Below are positions 1 to 7,918 of a stretch of DNA of 64,000 bases, piece after piece. A model generated the notes under the pieces. That model did no database searches and was not told the origin of the DNA. It was given only the letters and a program-made list of their open reading frames with translations. Source of the DNA: Paraburkholderia sp. ZP32-5 (GTDB lineage: Bacteria > Pseudomonadota > Gammaproteobacteria > Burkholderiales > Burkholderiaceae); assembly GCF_021390495.1 (NCBI RefSeq), contig NZ_JAJEJP010000002.1:1302001-1366000 (forward strand), read 5' to 3'. Within the stretch, counting starts at the first letter, position 1. Each line of letters begins with the position of its first letter. The position numbers and the translations under genes were made by a program.

Positions 1-260
1 TCGATGACGATCGCAATCGCCCGGCAAGACTTCTGGATTCGGGAGGCTCGCGGATCTCTCTCAACCCGGGATTCCGGGCATCCGCTCACCGGCGATGCAG
101 GCTATGTCGTCCAGCATTCACCGGTGACGACGGCCATATGCGGACAGCCCTCACGTTATGGCGCGCCATCAGACGATGATCGTGCGGCGAGGGCGTCGCG
201 GTCTGTCCGTCAGTGCAGTCGGCCGGCGCCGCGGCGGCTTGTGCAGATGCGTTGCCGCAG
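1..260. other. left-edge non-coding stretch
   Basis: No gene is supported here. The only open frame on the plus strand is arginine- and serine-rich, matches no family I recognise and has no ribosome binding site. It lies just downstream of the MFS gene, which ends at 261 on the minus strand, so the stretch is probably its 3' flank. No T-rich terminator is visible. Confidence 0.4.
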
Positions 261-1541
261 TCATGTCCTCGTTTCGATGCCGGCCGTGAGCGGCGGCCGG
301 CGATACTGCGAGACGCGTATCTGCGAAGCGAACGCCGCGGCGACCAGCAGACATAAGCCCATCACCCACAGCCCGGCTGAGAATGATCCGGTGGCGCTTC
401 GAGCGACGCCCACGATATAGGGGCCGAGGAACGAGCCAATCGAACTGATCCCGTTCATGGCGCCCATCACGGCGCCCGCCACGCTTCCCGGCAGCATGTC
501 CGCCGGGATCGACCACAACACCGGCTGTGACGCGTACAACAACGATCCGGCAACGATCATCAAGGCGACGTTGACCAGTAGTGAATTCGTCTCGAACGTG
601 AGGCCGCCGATCACGAGCGACAAGCCGCAGATCGTGATTGCACAGGCCGCGAGCGTCCGGCGATTCTGCGTCTTGTCGGAAATGAACGTCATGCATTGCA
701 TCACCACGATTGCCACCACGAACGGGGCGGCGCTGAGCCAGCCGACCGAGGCGGGACTCAGCGACCGCCCCTGGGCCAGCACGCTCGGCAACCAGATGGA
801 GAAGCCCAGGAAGCCGATGTTCCACAACACGACGACGATCGAGAAGAAGATCACCGGCAAACGGCGCATCTGTGCACCCAGCGTGGCTTTACCTTTGCTG
901 GTGTCGTTGGGCGAAGGTGCTTGCAATGCCAGATGATGGACCAGTTCCCTTCGGTCCTCCGGCGTCAGCCATTTCGCCACGGCTGGCGAGTCGGCGGCGC
1001 CCCAGTACCAGACCGCGGCCCAGGCGATGGGGACGATGCCCTCGATAATGAAGAGGTCGTGCCAGCTGCCGAAGGTCAGGATATAGCCGGCGGCGGGGCC
1101 GCTCAGAATGGCCGCAAGCGGATAGCAAAGCTGCCACACGCCGTTCGCGCGTGCCCGTTCTTCCGCCCCGAACCAGTTCCTCACGAATAGCAGGAAGGTA
1201 GGAAAGATACCGCCTTCGAGCACGCCGAGGAAAAAACGTATCACGACGAGCTGTGTGGCCGTGGTCACGAAGGCCTGGAGCAGTTCTGTGATGCCCCAGA
1301 GCACGAGTAGCCAGGTAATGAGAACGCGGCCGTACCCCTTATCGGCAAAGCGGCCGCCGAAGACCTGGGATACGCCGTAGCCGAGAAAAAGAGCCCCGGA
1401 AGCGAAGCCGAGTACGGATGCACTGAGGGCGAGCTCGGTGCCCATCGTGGGGATGGCGAAACTGATGTTCGTGCGATCCATGAAAGCGATGATGAACGTG
1501 ATCATCATCAGCGGCAGCAATCTGTACCATCTCTTGTGCAT
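261..1541 (-). CDS. MFS transporter, anion:cation symporter (ACS) family
   Basis: Inner-membrane permease of the major facilitator superfamily, about 426 residues, the normal length, with about 12 hydrophobic segments. The first helix carries the FMDRTNIS motif typical of the ACS group, which imports organic acids such as sugar acids, phthalate or tartrate with protons. A loop 2-3 motif GGRFADKGYGR fits the MFS signature. The frame opens with two in-frame ATGs (1547 and 1541). The Shine-Dalgarno AGGAGG at 1550-1555 lies only 2 nt from the first but 8 nt from the second, so 1541 is the better start. It sits upstream of nothing on its own strand and downstream of the broken aldolase gene. The neighbouring amidohydrolase and LysR genes suggest it imports the substrate of a small catabolic pathway. 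The substrate itself cannot be read from sequence. Confidence 0.9.
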   Translation of the reverse strand: MHKRWYRLLPLMMITFIIAFMDRTNISFAIPTMGTELALSASVLGFASGALFLGYGVSQVFGGRFADKGYGRVLITWLLVLWGITELLQAFVTTATQLVVIRFFLGVLEGGIFPTFLLFVRNWFGAEERARANGVWQLCYPLAAILSGPAAGYILTFGSWHDLFIIEGIVPIAWAAVWYWGAADSPAVAKWLTPEDRRELVHHLALQAPSPNDTSKGKATLGAQMRRLPVIFFSIVVVLWNIGFLGFSIWLPSVLAQGRSLSPASVGWLSAAPFVVAIVVMQCMTFISDKTQNRRTLAACAITICGLSLVIGGLTFETNSLLVNVALMIVAGSLLYASQPVLWSIPADMLPGSVAGAVMGAMNGISSIGSFLGPYIVGVARSATGSFSAGLWVMGLCLLVAAAFASQIRVSQYRRPPLTAGIETRT

Positions 1542-1549
1542 GATCATCT

Positions 1550-1555
1550 CCTCCT
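1550..1555 (-). promoter_or_regulatory. strong ribosome binding site deciding the MFS start
   Basis: On the minus strand this reads AGGAGG, a perfect Shine-Dalgarno core. Its 8-nt distance to the ATG at 1541, against 2 nt to the ATG at 1547, selects the inner start codon. Confidence 0.75.
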
Positions 1556-1617
1556 ATGTAGGTTCTATTTTTTTGTCGTTGTCTGCTTCATGCCCGGGTT
1601 CATGGCGAGCCCGGGCG

Positions 1618-1986
1618 TCACCTTTCGAAGAACGGCTCAGGAGCATCGGATTGGTTGAGCATCGCCGGTGCTTCGAATATGCCGTGGCGGCGCATGCGCC
1701 GCGCGATATCGTCTGCTGTCGTGACCTGTTCCGGACTGCCGGTCATCGCCATTAACTGCTTCCAGCAGACCAGGTCCAGCAGACGAATACTTTTGAATGC
1801 TCCCGCGGCGCACGGGCAGACAAACTTAAGCGGCCCATGATTACGCAGGCTCACGCGCTTCACATTCATCACGCCACCGAGCGGCACCCACCGATACGCG
1901 GTCGGCAAAACAATGCGCGCCTGCCATTCATCAGGCGTTATCTGATCGCGCATTGGGCTTTGGTGTTTCGAGCTCGACAGTGACAT
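1618..1986 (-). pseudogene. class II aldolase/adducin family remnant with internal deletion
   Basis: The open frame is 122 residues with a good Shine-Dalgarno (GAGGAG, then ATG at 1986), but it looks like two ends of a class II aldolase/adducin protein (usually about 250 residues) joined in frame. The N-terminal part (about residues 14-40) contains DEWQARI followed by a YR pair, like the first helix of that family. The C-terminal part (about 45-105) contains LRNHG, then a run ending in LLDLVCWKQLMAM, like the family's final helices. The middle, which would hold the substrate pocket and the metal-binding His-x-His, is missing. So it should not be an active aldolase or decarboxylase. Family members often sit beside an MFS permease and an amidohydrolase, as here. 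The family assignment is from pattern memory. The alternative is an unrelated small protein. Confidence 0.55.
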
Positions 1987-2144
1987 CGCATTACTCCTCT
2001 TTCGTCAGGGGTTGGGTCTGCAAACCGTTCTCGAAAGGGCCTGATTTCTGTCGTTCAATATAGATGAGGCGCCGCAAGCCGAACGCTTCCAATTTGCGCC
2101 AATCGAGTTTCCAATCGCGAAACAATCCTCGAAAGTCCCCGGTG

Positions 2145-2208
2145 GTAACGTTCGCACAATATGTTACGGTCTGGACATACCAGCTTTGGGTACGCTACCT
2201 CCAGACCG
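2145..2208. promoter_or_regulatory. nested inverted repeats, possible operator
   Basis: In the gap between the aldolase remnant (minus) and the amidohydrolase gene (plus) there are two dyads. One is GTAAC (2145-2149) with GTTAC (2163-2167). The other is CGGTCTGGA (2167-2175) with TCCAGACCG (2200-2208). The first has the size of a LysR-type site, and a LysR gene lies downstream at 3312. The second could be a further operator or a leader hairpin. Nothing else stands out in the 1987-2281 gap. Confidence 0.3.
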
Positions 2209-2281
2209 GAACGAGCAGATGAACACGGCAAAGACCGTGTTCCAGCCAATCGTGCCTGGATGAACTGGAGGGAACAGGACC

Positions 2282-3304
2282 ATGTCTACGCAACCACACC
2301 CGCGTGGCTTCGCGGAACTTCTCGCCTGGCAAGCCTCCCGCGTCGAGGACGTATTGGATCCGGAGCTTCCGGTTATCGACGCGCACCATCATCTGTGGCG
2401 ACGGCCGCCTCATACGTATCTCTCGGACGCTTTTGCAGAAGATATTGGGAGCGGGCACAACATACGCGCGACGGTCTTCATCGAGTGCGACGCGATGTAC
2501 AAGCCATCGGGTCCACCCGAATTACGTTCGCTCGGCGAAACGGAATTTGCGAATGGTGTCGCGGCGATGAGTCTTGCTGGAGCCTTCGATGGCCGGCAGG
2601 TTTGCGCCGGCATCGTCGGCAGGGTTGAACTGGCGCTGGGCGATGCCGTTCGCCCGCTTCTGGAAGCGCATATCGTTGCGGGTGGAGGGCGTTTCCGTGG
2701 CGTGCGGAACCACGCCAACTACGCACCCGGCGTCACGATCGGCGCCCGGCAAGCACCGGCGGGTGTTCTTCTGGCAAAGGATTTCCGCCGGGGTTTCGCT
2801 CATTTAGCCCCGCTTGGGCTGAGCTACGACTCCTGGCAATTCTTCGAACAGATTCCTGACCTGACAGACTTGGCGCGCGCCTTTCCCGATACGCGGATCA
2901 TTCTTAACCACGTGGGCGGCATTCTCGGCATTGGACCTTACCGGCGCGAAAACTATTTCGGCGCCTGGCGCAAGATGGTCGCAGAACTCGCGACTTGTCC
3001 GAACGTCTTCATGAAGCTCGGCGGGTTGGGCATGGAGACCAGCGGTTTCGATCATTTTCACCGGGATGCTCCGGTATCCTCAGCGGAACTCGCCGCGGAC
3101 TGGCAGCCTTATATCGACACATGCATCGAAATGTTCGGAACGGCGCGCTGCCTTTTCGAAAGCAATTTTCCCGCTGACAAGCAGTGCGGCAGTTATCGCA
3201 CTCTGTGGAACGCTTTCAAACGCGTGGCCGCGGGTTATTCGTCCACCGAAAAACACGATCTTTTCTACGGAACAGCCGCATCGGCTTATCGGCTGGAGAT
3301 TTGA
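2282..3304 (+). CDS. amidohydrolase family protein (amidohydrolase_2)
   Basis: Predicted soluble metal-dependent hydrolase with a TIM-barrel fold, 340 residues. The N-terminal metal motif appears as VIDAHHHLW (about residues 30-38). A histidine sits in ILNHVGG (about 209-215) and a late acidic/asparagine motif in FESNFPADK (about 291-299), all typical of the amidohydrolase_2 group (lactonases and ring-cleavage-product hydrolases or decarboxylases). A GGAGGG sequence lies upstream of the ATG. It stands between a broken aldolase and a LysR regulator whose gene begins 7 nt after its stop. The likely role is a hydrolytic step in degrading an organic acid or lactone. The exact reaction cannot be assigned. 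Confidence 0.85.
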   Translation: MSTQPHPRGFAELLAWQASRVEDVLDPELPVIDAHHHLWRRPPHTYLSDAFAEDIGSGHNIRATVFIECDAMYKPSGPPELRSLGETEFANGVAAMSLAGAFDGRQVCAGIVGRVELALGDAVRPLLEAHIVAGGGRFRGVRNHANYAPGVTIGARQAPAGVLLAKDFRRGFAHLAPLGLSYDSWQFFEQIPDLTDLARAFPDTRIILNHVGGILGIGPYRRENYFGAWRKMVAELATCPNVFMKLGGLGMETSGFDHFHRDAPVSSAELAADWQPYIDTCIEMFGTARCLFESNFPADKQCGSYRTLWNAFKRVAAGYSSTEKHDLFYGTAASAYRLEI

Positions 3305-3311
3305 TACTGTC

Positions 3312-4316
3312 ATGGACCGGCTCAAGCAGATCAGGATATTTACGGAGGTCGCCCGCGCCCAGAGCTTTTCCGCGACGGCGAGGCGGTTCGGTATGTCGCG
3401 CGCAAGTGTGACCAAGCATATCGCCGCGTTGGAGCAGGCCTTTTCCGTACTGCTGCTGAACCGGACGACGCAGCACGTCGTCCTGACCGAGACGGGGCGG
3501 CAGCTGATGGAGGGCGGTACGCGGCTTCTCGATGATTTCGATCTTCTCGAAGCACGGATCCGCAATGCGGAGAGCGAACCCCGTGGGACCATCCGCGTCG
3601 GCACGCCGCCCACTTTCGGCGCCACCCGTCTGATGCCAGCCGTCGTCGCTTTTACGAAGAAATATCCAGACATTCGCGTGGCTCTGCACCTCGACGACGG
3701 ATCCGCCGATCTCGTTCGCGATAGTCTCGACGTCTCCCTGCGCATTACGAATTTCTTGAGGGATTCGAGCCATGTTGCCCGGTTCCTGGTCCATGTCCCC
3801 CAGGTGCTGGTTGCCGCGCAATCCTACATAGACGCTCACGGCTCACCACAGGTGCCGTCTGATCTGCTGCAGCACAATTGCCTGGTTCATCGTATGAACG
3901 CTCCCGTTGACACCTGGCGATTCGGTAAAGATGGCGGCGGCCAGATTGCCATCCAGGTCTCTGGCTCGATCAGCTCCAATTTCGGCGAGGTTCTCCGGAC
4001 ATCGGCATTGCTCGGTGCCGGAATTTCTTTGCATGCGAGCTACATGGTCGAGGAAGACATCCGCTTGGGGCGGTTGAAGGTCGTGATGCCGGATTTCGAG
4101 CCGCTTGGCTTCGTTGTCAATGCCATCTATTCGCGCCGGAATCCTCCCGCCAGGGTGTCGATGTTTCTCGACTTCCTGCGGGAATGGTTTCCGTGTAACG
4201 CGAGCGGCCCGGATAAAAACAGGATGGCTGGCGGGGCGGATGACCCCGGTCTTTCCACTATCGATAGCAGCGGTCTGGCGCCGGTTCGTCCGGAAGATCG
4301 CGATCGTGAATGCTAG
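3312..4316 (+). CDS. LysR family transcriptional regulator
   Basis: DNA-binding regulator of 334 residues. The first 60 residues form the LysR winged helix-turn-helix (FTEVARAQSFSATARRFGMS, then SVTKHIAALE), followed by a LysR substrate domain (about 90-295). The frame is open far upstream, but the ATG at 3312 begins the canonical MDRLKQ start, and the upstream part only repeats the amidohydrolase gene in another frame. It starts 7 nt after the amidohydrolase stop, so the two are probably co-transcribed. It most likely controls the cassette, possibly by binding the dyads near 2145-2208. The last 40 residues after the substrate domain are low-complexity. Confidence 0.9.
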   Translation: MDRLKQIRIFTEVARAQSFSATARRFGMSRASVTKHIAALEQAFSVLLLNRTTQHVVLTETGRQLMEGGTRLLDDFDLLEARIRNAESEPRGTIRVGTPPTFGATRLMPAVVAFTKKYPDIRVALHLDDGSADLVRDSLDVSLRITNFLRDSSHVARFLVHVPQVLVAAQSYIDAHGSPQVPSDLLQHNCLVHRMNAPVDTWRFGKDGGGQIAIQVSGSISSNFGEVLRTSALLGAGISLHASYMVEEDIRLGRLKVVMPDFEPLGFVVNAIYSRRNPPARVSMFLDFLREWFPCNASGPDKNRMAGGADDPGLSTIDSSGLAPVRPEDRDREC

Positions 4317-4332
4317 TTGTGCACGCGCTTCA

Positions 4333-6918
4333 CTACCCGCAAGCCCCGACCTCTCCACACGCGGTGCAAAAATCGCAACCATCCTTGCGAATCACCGCAT
4401 TCGCGCCGCACGAACCGCATTTGCGGCCGAGCATCGTATGCAGCCCTTGCGTGGTATTGGGTTGCATCAACGTGTCCGCATGGTCGTCGGGATTCGGACG
4501 GATGCCAAAGTCAGCCGATAACGCCGTTTCCGTTTTCATCTGCCCGCGCGGCAGACGCGCGAGCATCCGCGACGCGACCTGATTGCCTTCGGCATCGAGA
4601 AAACCGCGCCGATACAGAATCTGCTGGATCGCGAACGCGAGCGCCGCGACTTCCGAATCGTGCCAGCGCGGTGCGCGATGACCATCGAGCCGCTGCACGT
4701 CACCAAGACGCACCTGGCCGCGATCCCACGACACCTTGCGCATGTCCTGCAGATTGCGCGCGACGAAGCCGCCGCGCGCGGCAAGCGACAGCGAACGCAT
4801 CGTCGCGGTGATCCACTGCTGCGATTCGTCGCGCTGACCGGTGGGGATAAAGAACTCGATCGGCCGCTCGATCGTCACATCCTCGCCGTTAAGACGTCCG
4901 GTTACTTCGATGAACGACGCCGCCACATACAGCGATTTCTTGCCCGCCTGGGTCAGATACTCGACCTTCTCGATGATCGCCGGCAGTTCGCCTCTCGGCC
5001 GATGATCGATCGCGATACGCAGCGGATCCAGGTCCGCGTCGGCGAGCGTGTCGTCGGCCTGCGCCGGTGTCACGCTCAGCACCGCGCCGAGCGTGTCGTT
5101 CGGCCGGTAGGTGGCGAGACCCTTCAGGCCGCTTTTCCATGCATCGAAATAGAGGCTTTCGAACGCGTCGAACGGATAGTCGGCCGGCACGTTGACGGTC
5201 TTCGAAATCGACGTATCGACGTAGGGCTGCACCGCCGCCATCATGTCGAGATGATCGCGCGCCGACATCTGCAGCGCGCTGACGAAATAGTCCGGCAAGC
5301 GGTTCACGTCGCCGCCCATCTCGCGATAGAGCCGGTATGCGTAGTCCTCGACGTCGAACGATTCGCGCCCGCCGTCGGCCATCATCTTCATGCGCTTGTA
5401 GGTCCACGAGAACGCCGGCTCGATGCCGTTCGACGCGTTGTCCGCGAATGCGAGGCTCACGGTGCCGGTCGGCGCGATCGACAGCAGATGGCTATTGCGG
5501 ATGCCGTCGCGGCGGATCGCCTGCTGGATGTCGTCGGGCAGCCGCGACGCGAACGTGCCGGCCTCCAGATAGCGCGCGGCGTCGAATAGCGCGAATGCAC
5601 CGCGCTCCTTCGCGAGTTCGACCGAAGCGCGATACGCTTCGTCGCGCATCAGCCGCGCGATGCGCACCGCGAAGTCGCGGCCTTCCTGCGAGTTGTAGCG
5701 CAGTCCCAGCATCACGAGCGTGTCGCCGAGGCCGGTGAAGCCAACGCCGATGCGCCGTTTCGCGCGCGATTCGTCGTATTGCTGCGGCAGCGGCCACAGC
5801 GTGACGTCGAGCACGTTGTCGAGGAAACGCACCTGGGTACGCGTGCGTTGCGCGAGCGCATCCCAGTCGAACGATGGCTTGCGGCCCTGTAGCTGCGCGA
5901 ACGGATCGATCACGAAGCGCGTCAGATTCAGCGGGCCGAGATTGCAGCAGCCGTACGCGGGCAGCGGCTGCTCGCCGCATGGATTGGTCGCGCGGATCGT
6001 TTCGACCGCGCGCAGATTGTTGTCCTCGTTCATCCGCGAGATGAACACGATGCCGGGCTCGGCGATGTCGTACGTCGAGCGCATGATGCGGTCCCAGATC
6101 GCGCGCGCCGGATGTTCGCTGTAGACCCACAGACCATCGTCACGCTGCTGCACGTCGCCGGCCGCGCGCAACGCGGGCGATGGTTCCGCGCGATGCACCA
6201 GTTGCCATGGCTCGTCGTTTTCGACCGCGCGCATGAATTCGTCGGTGACGCCGACCGATACATTGAAGTTGTTCCAGCGCCCCTTCGAATGCTTGGCCTC
6301 GATGAATTCGAGCAGGTCGGGGTGGTTGCAGTCGAGCACGGCCATCTGCGCGCCGCGCCGCGAGCCCGCGCTTTCGACGGTACGGCACGATGCGTCGAAC
6401 ACGTCCATATAGCTGCAGGGCCCCGACGCCGACGAACTGGTCGTGTGAACCCGGGCGCCTTTTGGCCGGATCGCGGAGAAGTTGTAGCCGACGCCGCCGC
6501 CGCGGCGCATCGTTTCGGCAGCCTGCAGCAGCGCGACGTAGATGCCCGGCAGTCCTTGCTCGTCGACACCTTGTATCGAGTCGCCGACCGGCTGCACGAA
6601 GCAGTTGATCAGCGTCGCGGCGATGCCGCTTCCCGCCGCGCTCATGATGCGGCCCGCGCCGAGCGCGCCGTGCCGCAGGTTGTCGACGAACAGCGCCTCG
6701 ACCGACGCGCGCAGCTCCGGCGGCTCGGCTTCGGCGACGCCGCGCGCGACGCGCCGGAATACGTCGTCGGCCGACTGTTCGTCGCCCTTCGCGTATTTCT
6801 CGAGCAGCACGTCGAGCGAGAATTGCTGCGGCGCGATTAGCGGGGCAGGCGGTGTGGAAGAAATGGGGGAAGCTGAGGATGCGGAGGTGGCGCGGGTTTG
6901 CGGCGTGTCTTCTGCCAT
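4333..6918 (-). CDS. nrdJ: adenosylcobalamin-dependent (class II) ribonucleotide reductase
   Basis: Reduces ribonucleotides to deoxyribonucleotides for DNA synthesis, using adenosylcobalamin as radical source and so independent of oxygen. The protein has 861 residues. A proline/serine-rich N-terminus is followed by the RNR barrel, with the NPCGEQPL motif holding an active-site cysteine at Cys314. The radical-site region after it reads GCCNLGPLNL. The C-terminus ends in a cysteine-rich zinc-ribbon-like tail (CGSCGAN, then CDFCTACGEVG) that probably re-reduces the active site. A GAGGG sequence precedes the ATG. The gene stands alone with its own promoter and a hairpin leader. Its cofactor is made by the cobalamin genes at the other end of this window. 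The adjoining LysR gene ends 16 nt away, in convergent orientation. Confidence 0.95.
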   Translation of the reverse strand: MAEDTPQTRATSASSASPISSTPPAPLIAPQQFSLDVLLEKYAKGDEQSADDVFRRVARGVAEAEPPELRASVEALFVDNLRHGALGAGRIMSAAGSGIAATLINCFVQPVGDSIQGVDEQGLPGIYVALLQAAETMRRGGGVGYNFSAIRPKGARVHTTSSSASGPCSYMDVFDASCRTVESAGSRRGAQMAVLDCNHPDLLEFIEAKHSKGRWNNFNVSVGVTDEFMRAVENDEPWQLVHRAEPSPALRAAGDVQQRDDGLWVYSEHPARAIWDRIMRSTYDIAEPGIVFISRMNEDNNLRAVETIRATNPCGEQPLPAYGCCNLGPLNLTRFVIDPFAQLQGRKPSFDWDALAQRTRTQVRFLDNVLDVTLWPLPQQYDESRAKRRIGVGFTGLGDTLVMLGLRYNSQEGRDFAVRIARLMRDEAYRASVELAKERGAFALFDAARYLEAGTFASRLPDDIQQAIRRDGIRNSHLLSIAPTGTVSLAFADNASNGIEPAFSWTYKRMKMMADGGRESFDVEDYAYRLYREMGGDVNRLPDYFVSALQMSARDHLDMMAAVQPYVDTSISKTVNVPADYPFDAFESLYFDAWKSGLKGLATYRPNDTLGAVLSVTPAQADDTLADADLDPLRIAIDHRPRGELPAIIEKVEYLTQAGKKSLYVAASFIEVTGRLNGEDVTIERPIEFFIPTGQRDESQQWITATMRSLSLAARGGFVARNLQDMRKVSWDRGQVRLGDVQRLDGHRAPRWHDSEVAALAFAIQQILYRRGFLDAEGNQVASRMLARLPRGQMKTETALSADFGIRPNPDDHADTLMQPNTTQGLHTMLGRKCGSCGANAVIRKDGCDFCTACGEVGACG

Positions 6919-6970
6919 GATGGGCCCTCAAACGGCGTCGCGGCGGGCGCGGCGCGGTGGATGGGCGCGG

Positions 6971-7025
6971 CGCTCTTATGCCGGGTGGTACGCGGGCGGG
7001 TAGCGGGCCTCCCGGCATAAGAGCG
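6971..7025 (-). promoter_or_regulatory. 15-bp perfect inverted repeat in the nrdJ leader
   Basis: CGCTCTTATGCCGGG at 6971-6985 and its exact complement at 7011-7025 are separated by 25 nt. If transcription starts near 7033, the nrdJ mRNA would begin with this stem, 52 nt before the ATG. There is no T-tract, so it is not a plain terminator. No cobalamin B12 box is visible. It could be an RNA switch, an mRNA-stabilising stem or a DNA operator. Confidence 0.6.
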
Positions 7026-7039
7026 GGCGCAACGAGTCC

Positions 7040-7068
7040 ACCTTAGCGCACGGAGAGAGGGGCGGCAA
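7040..7068 (-). promoter_or_regulatory. candidate sigma-70 promoter of nrdJ
   Basis: On the minus strand TTGCCG (7063-7068) and TAAGGT (7040-7045) are spaced by 17 nt, a moderate sigma-70 match. It would place the start of transcription near 7033, just ahead of the inverted repeat. The remaining sequence between nrdJ and the DUF3331 gene (7069-7294) shows nothing else. Confidence 0.4.
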
Positions 7069-7294
7069 CCGGCGCGCTCGGCTGGCGGTGTCGTGCGTCG
7101 GGCGAGGCCGGAGAGCGGCATACCTGTGCCGCGGCGGGGCGCGCGGGTGATCAGAAAATCAAGGCGGGATCAACGCGGGGTCAAAAGCGGTATCGAGGCG
7201 GCAACACGAGCGCGAATCGCAACGCGCAACGACGGGTAACAACAAACAACGACCCGCGTGGAACATCACGGCGGACGGGACCGGCCCGTCAGCG

Positions 7295-7588
7295 TCAGGC
7301 GGCTTCGAGAAGCGGTTCAAGGATTTCAGCGCAGATCATCGCGGATGCATTCGATGGCGCCGGGCGTTCCGCCGGCTTGAACACCGCGTCGCCGCGGCGG
7401 ATCTTGCGGCGCGATACCGCGCAGGTGCCCGACGTATGCGCCGAGCGGCGGCGCCAGCGCTGCTCGCCATAGTGACAGCGGCCGGGCTCGACCCAGCGGA
7501 TCACCAGCGTCGTGTCGGAGCGCTCGAGAATTTCGATGCGTACACCATTGGTACCGTCGAGTGGGATGGACTCCAGGGTCATCATCAT
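7295..7588 (-). CDS. DUF3331 domain protein
   Basis: Small cytoplasmic protein of about 97 residues. Its core (about 20-80) has the pattern of the Burkholderia-enriched DUF3331 family: VIRWVEPGRCHYGEQ, then TCAVSRRKIRRGD, then NASAMI. The paired cysteines suggest a small structural or redox site. Function is unknown. The frame is open further upstream, but the ATG triplet at 7582-7588 sits just after GGAG and begins the conserved part, so the upstream 32 residues are probably untranslated. It is a single gene, divergent from the AI-2E permease. Confidence 0.75.
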   Translation of the reverse strand: MMMTLESIPLDGTNGVRIEILERSDTTLVIRWVEPGRCHYGEQRWRRRSAHTSGTCAVSRRKIRRGDAVFKPAERPAPSNASAMICAEILEPLLEAA

Positions 7589-7918
7589 CGGCTCCGTATT
7601 GTGGACAGCCGAATTTAGTACCGCGCGCGACGAAGTGCCATTGTGCCGCCGTTGAAACACTGTTCTGCAAACAGCAATAATCACGCGCGCCGCGTGCGAT
7701 TGGCTGAAATGGCGACGGATGAGCGCTTTTTATGTGATTTTTTAATAAGGCGCATTTTTGCAACGCTGTGTTGCCGGCAGTGAGACAAGGAGTGCCGCCT
7801 ATAAAGGGTTCCGGCGCTTCCTTTAAGATGTGTCGATCGCAAACCGAAGCGCAAGTGTAGCGGGTTTGATATTTTCAGGTCGGCTCGCGCGCACCTTCTC
7901 GAAGAATCAAGGCTTTAT
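7589..7918. other. divergent intergenic region, AT-rich patch
   Basis: The gap separates the DUF3331 gene (minus) and the permease gene (plus). It has an AT-rich patch at about 7725-7760 and presumably holds both promoters. No pair of -35/-10 boxes is convincing enough to place. Confidence 0.35.

Noticed and set aside
4..420. A 138-codon frame at the left edge
   Set aside because: It overlaps the well-supported MFS gene on the other strand and has Arg/Ser-rich shadow composition.
3066..3311. N-terminal extension of the LysR gene at 3312
   Set aside because: It only overlaps the amidohydrolase gene in another frame. LysR proteins start right at the helix-turn-helix.
4660..5589. A 309-codon open frame antisense to nrdJ
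   Set aside because: Arg/His-rich shadow of the ribonucleotide reductase. No ribosome binding site or recognisable domain.
6919..7294. A cobalamin riboswitch upstream of nrdJ
   Set aside because: Looked for because the enzyme needs B12, but none of the conserved blocks (GGGAA, CCGCAAC, B12 box) is present, in contrast to the two clear riboswitches at 60.5-61.1 kb.
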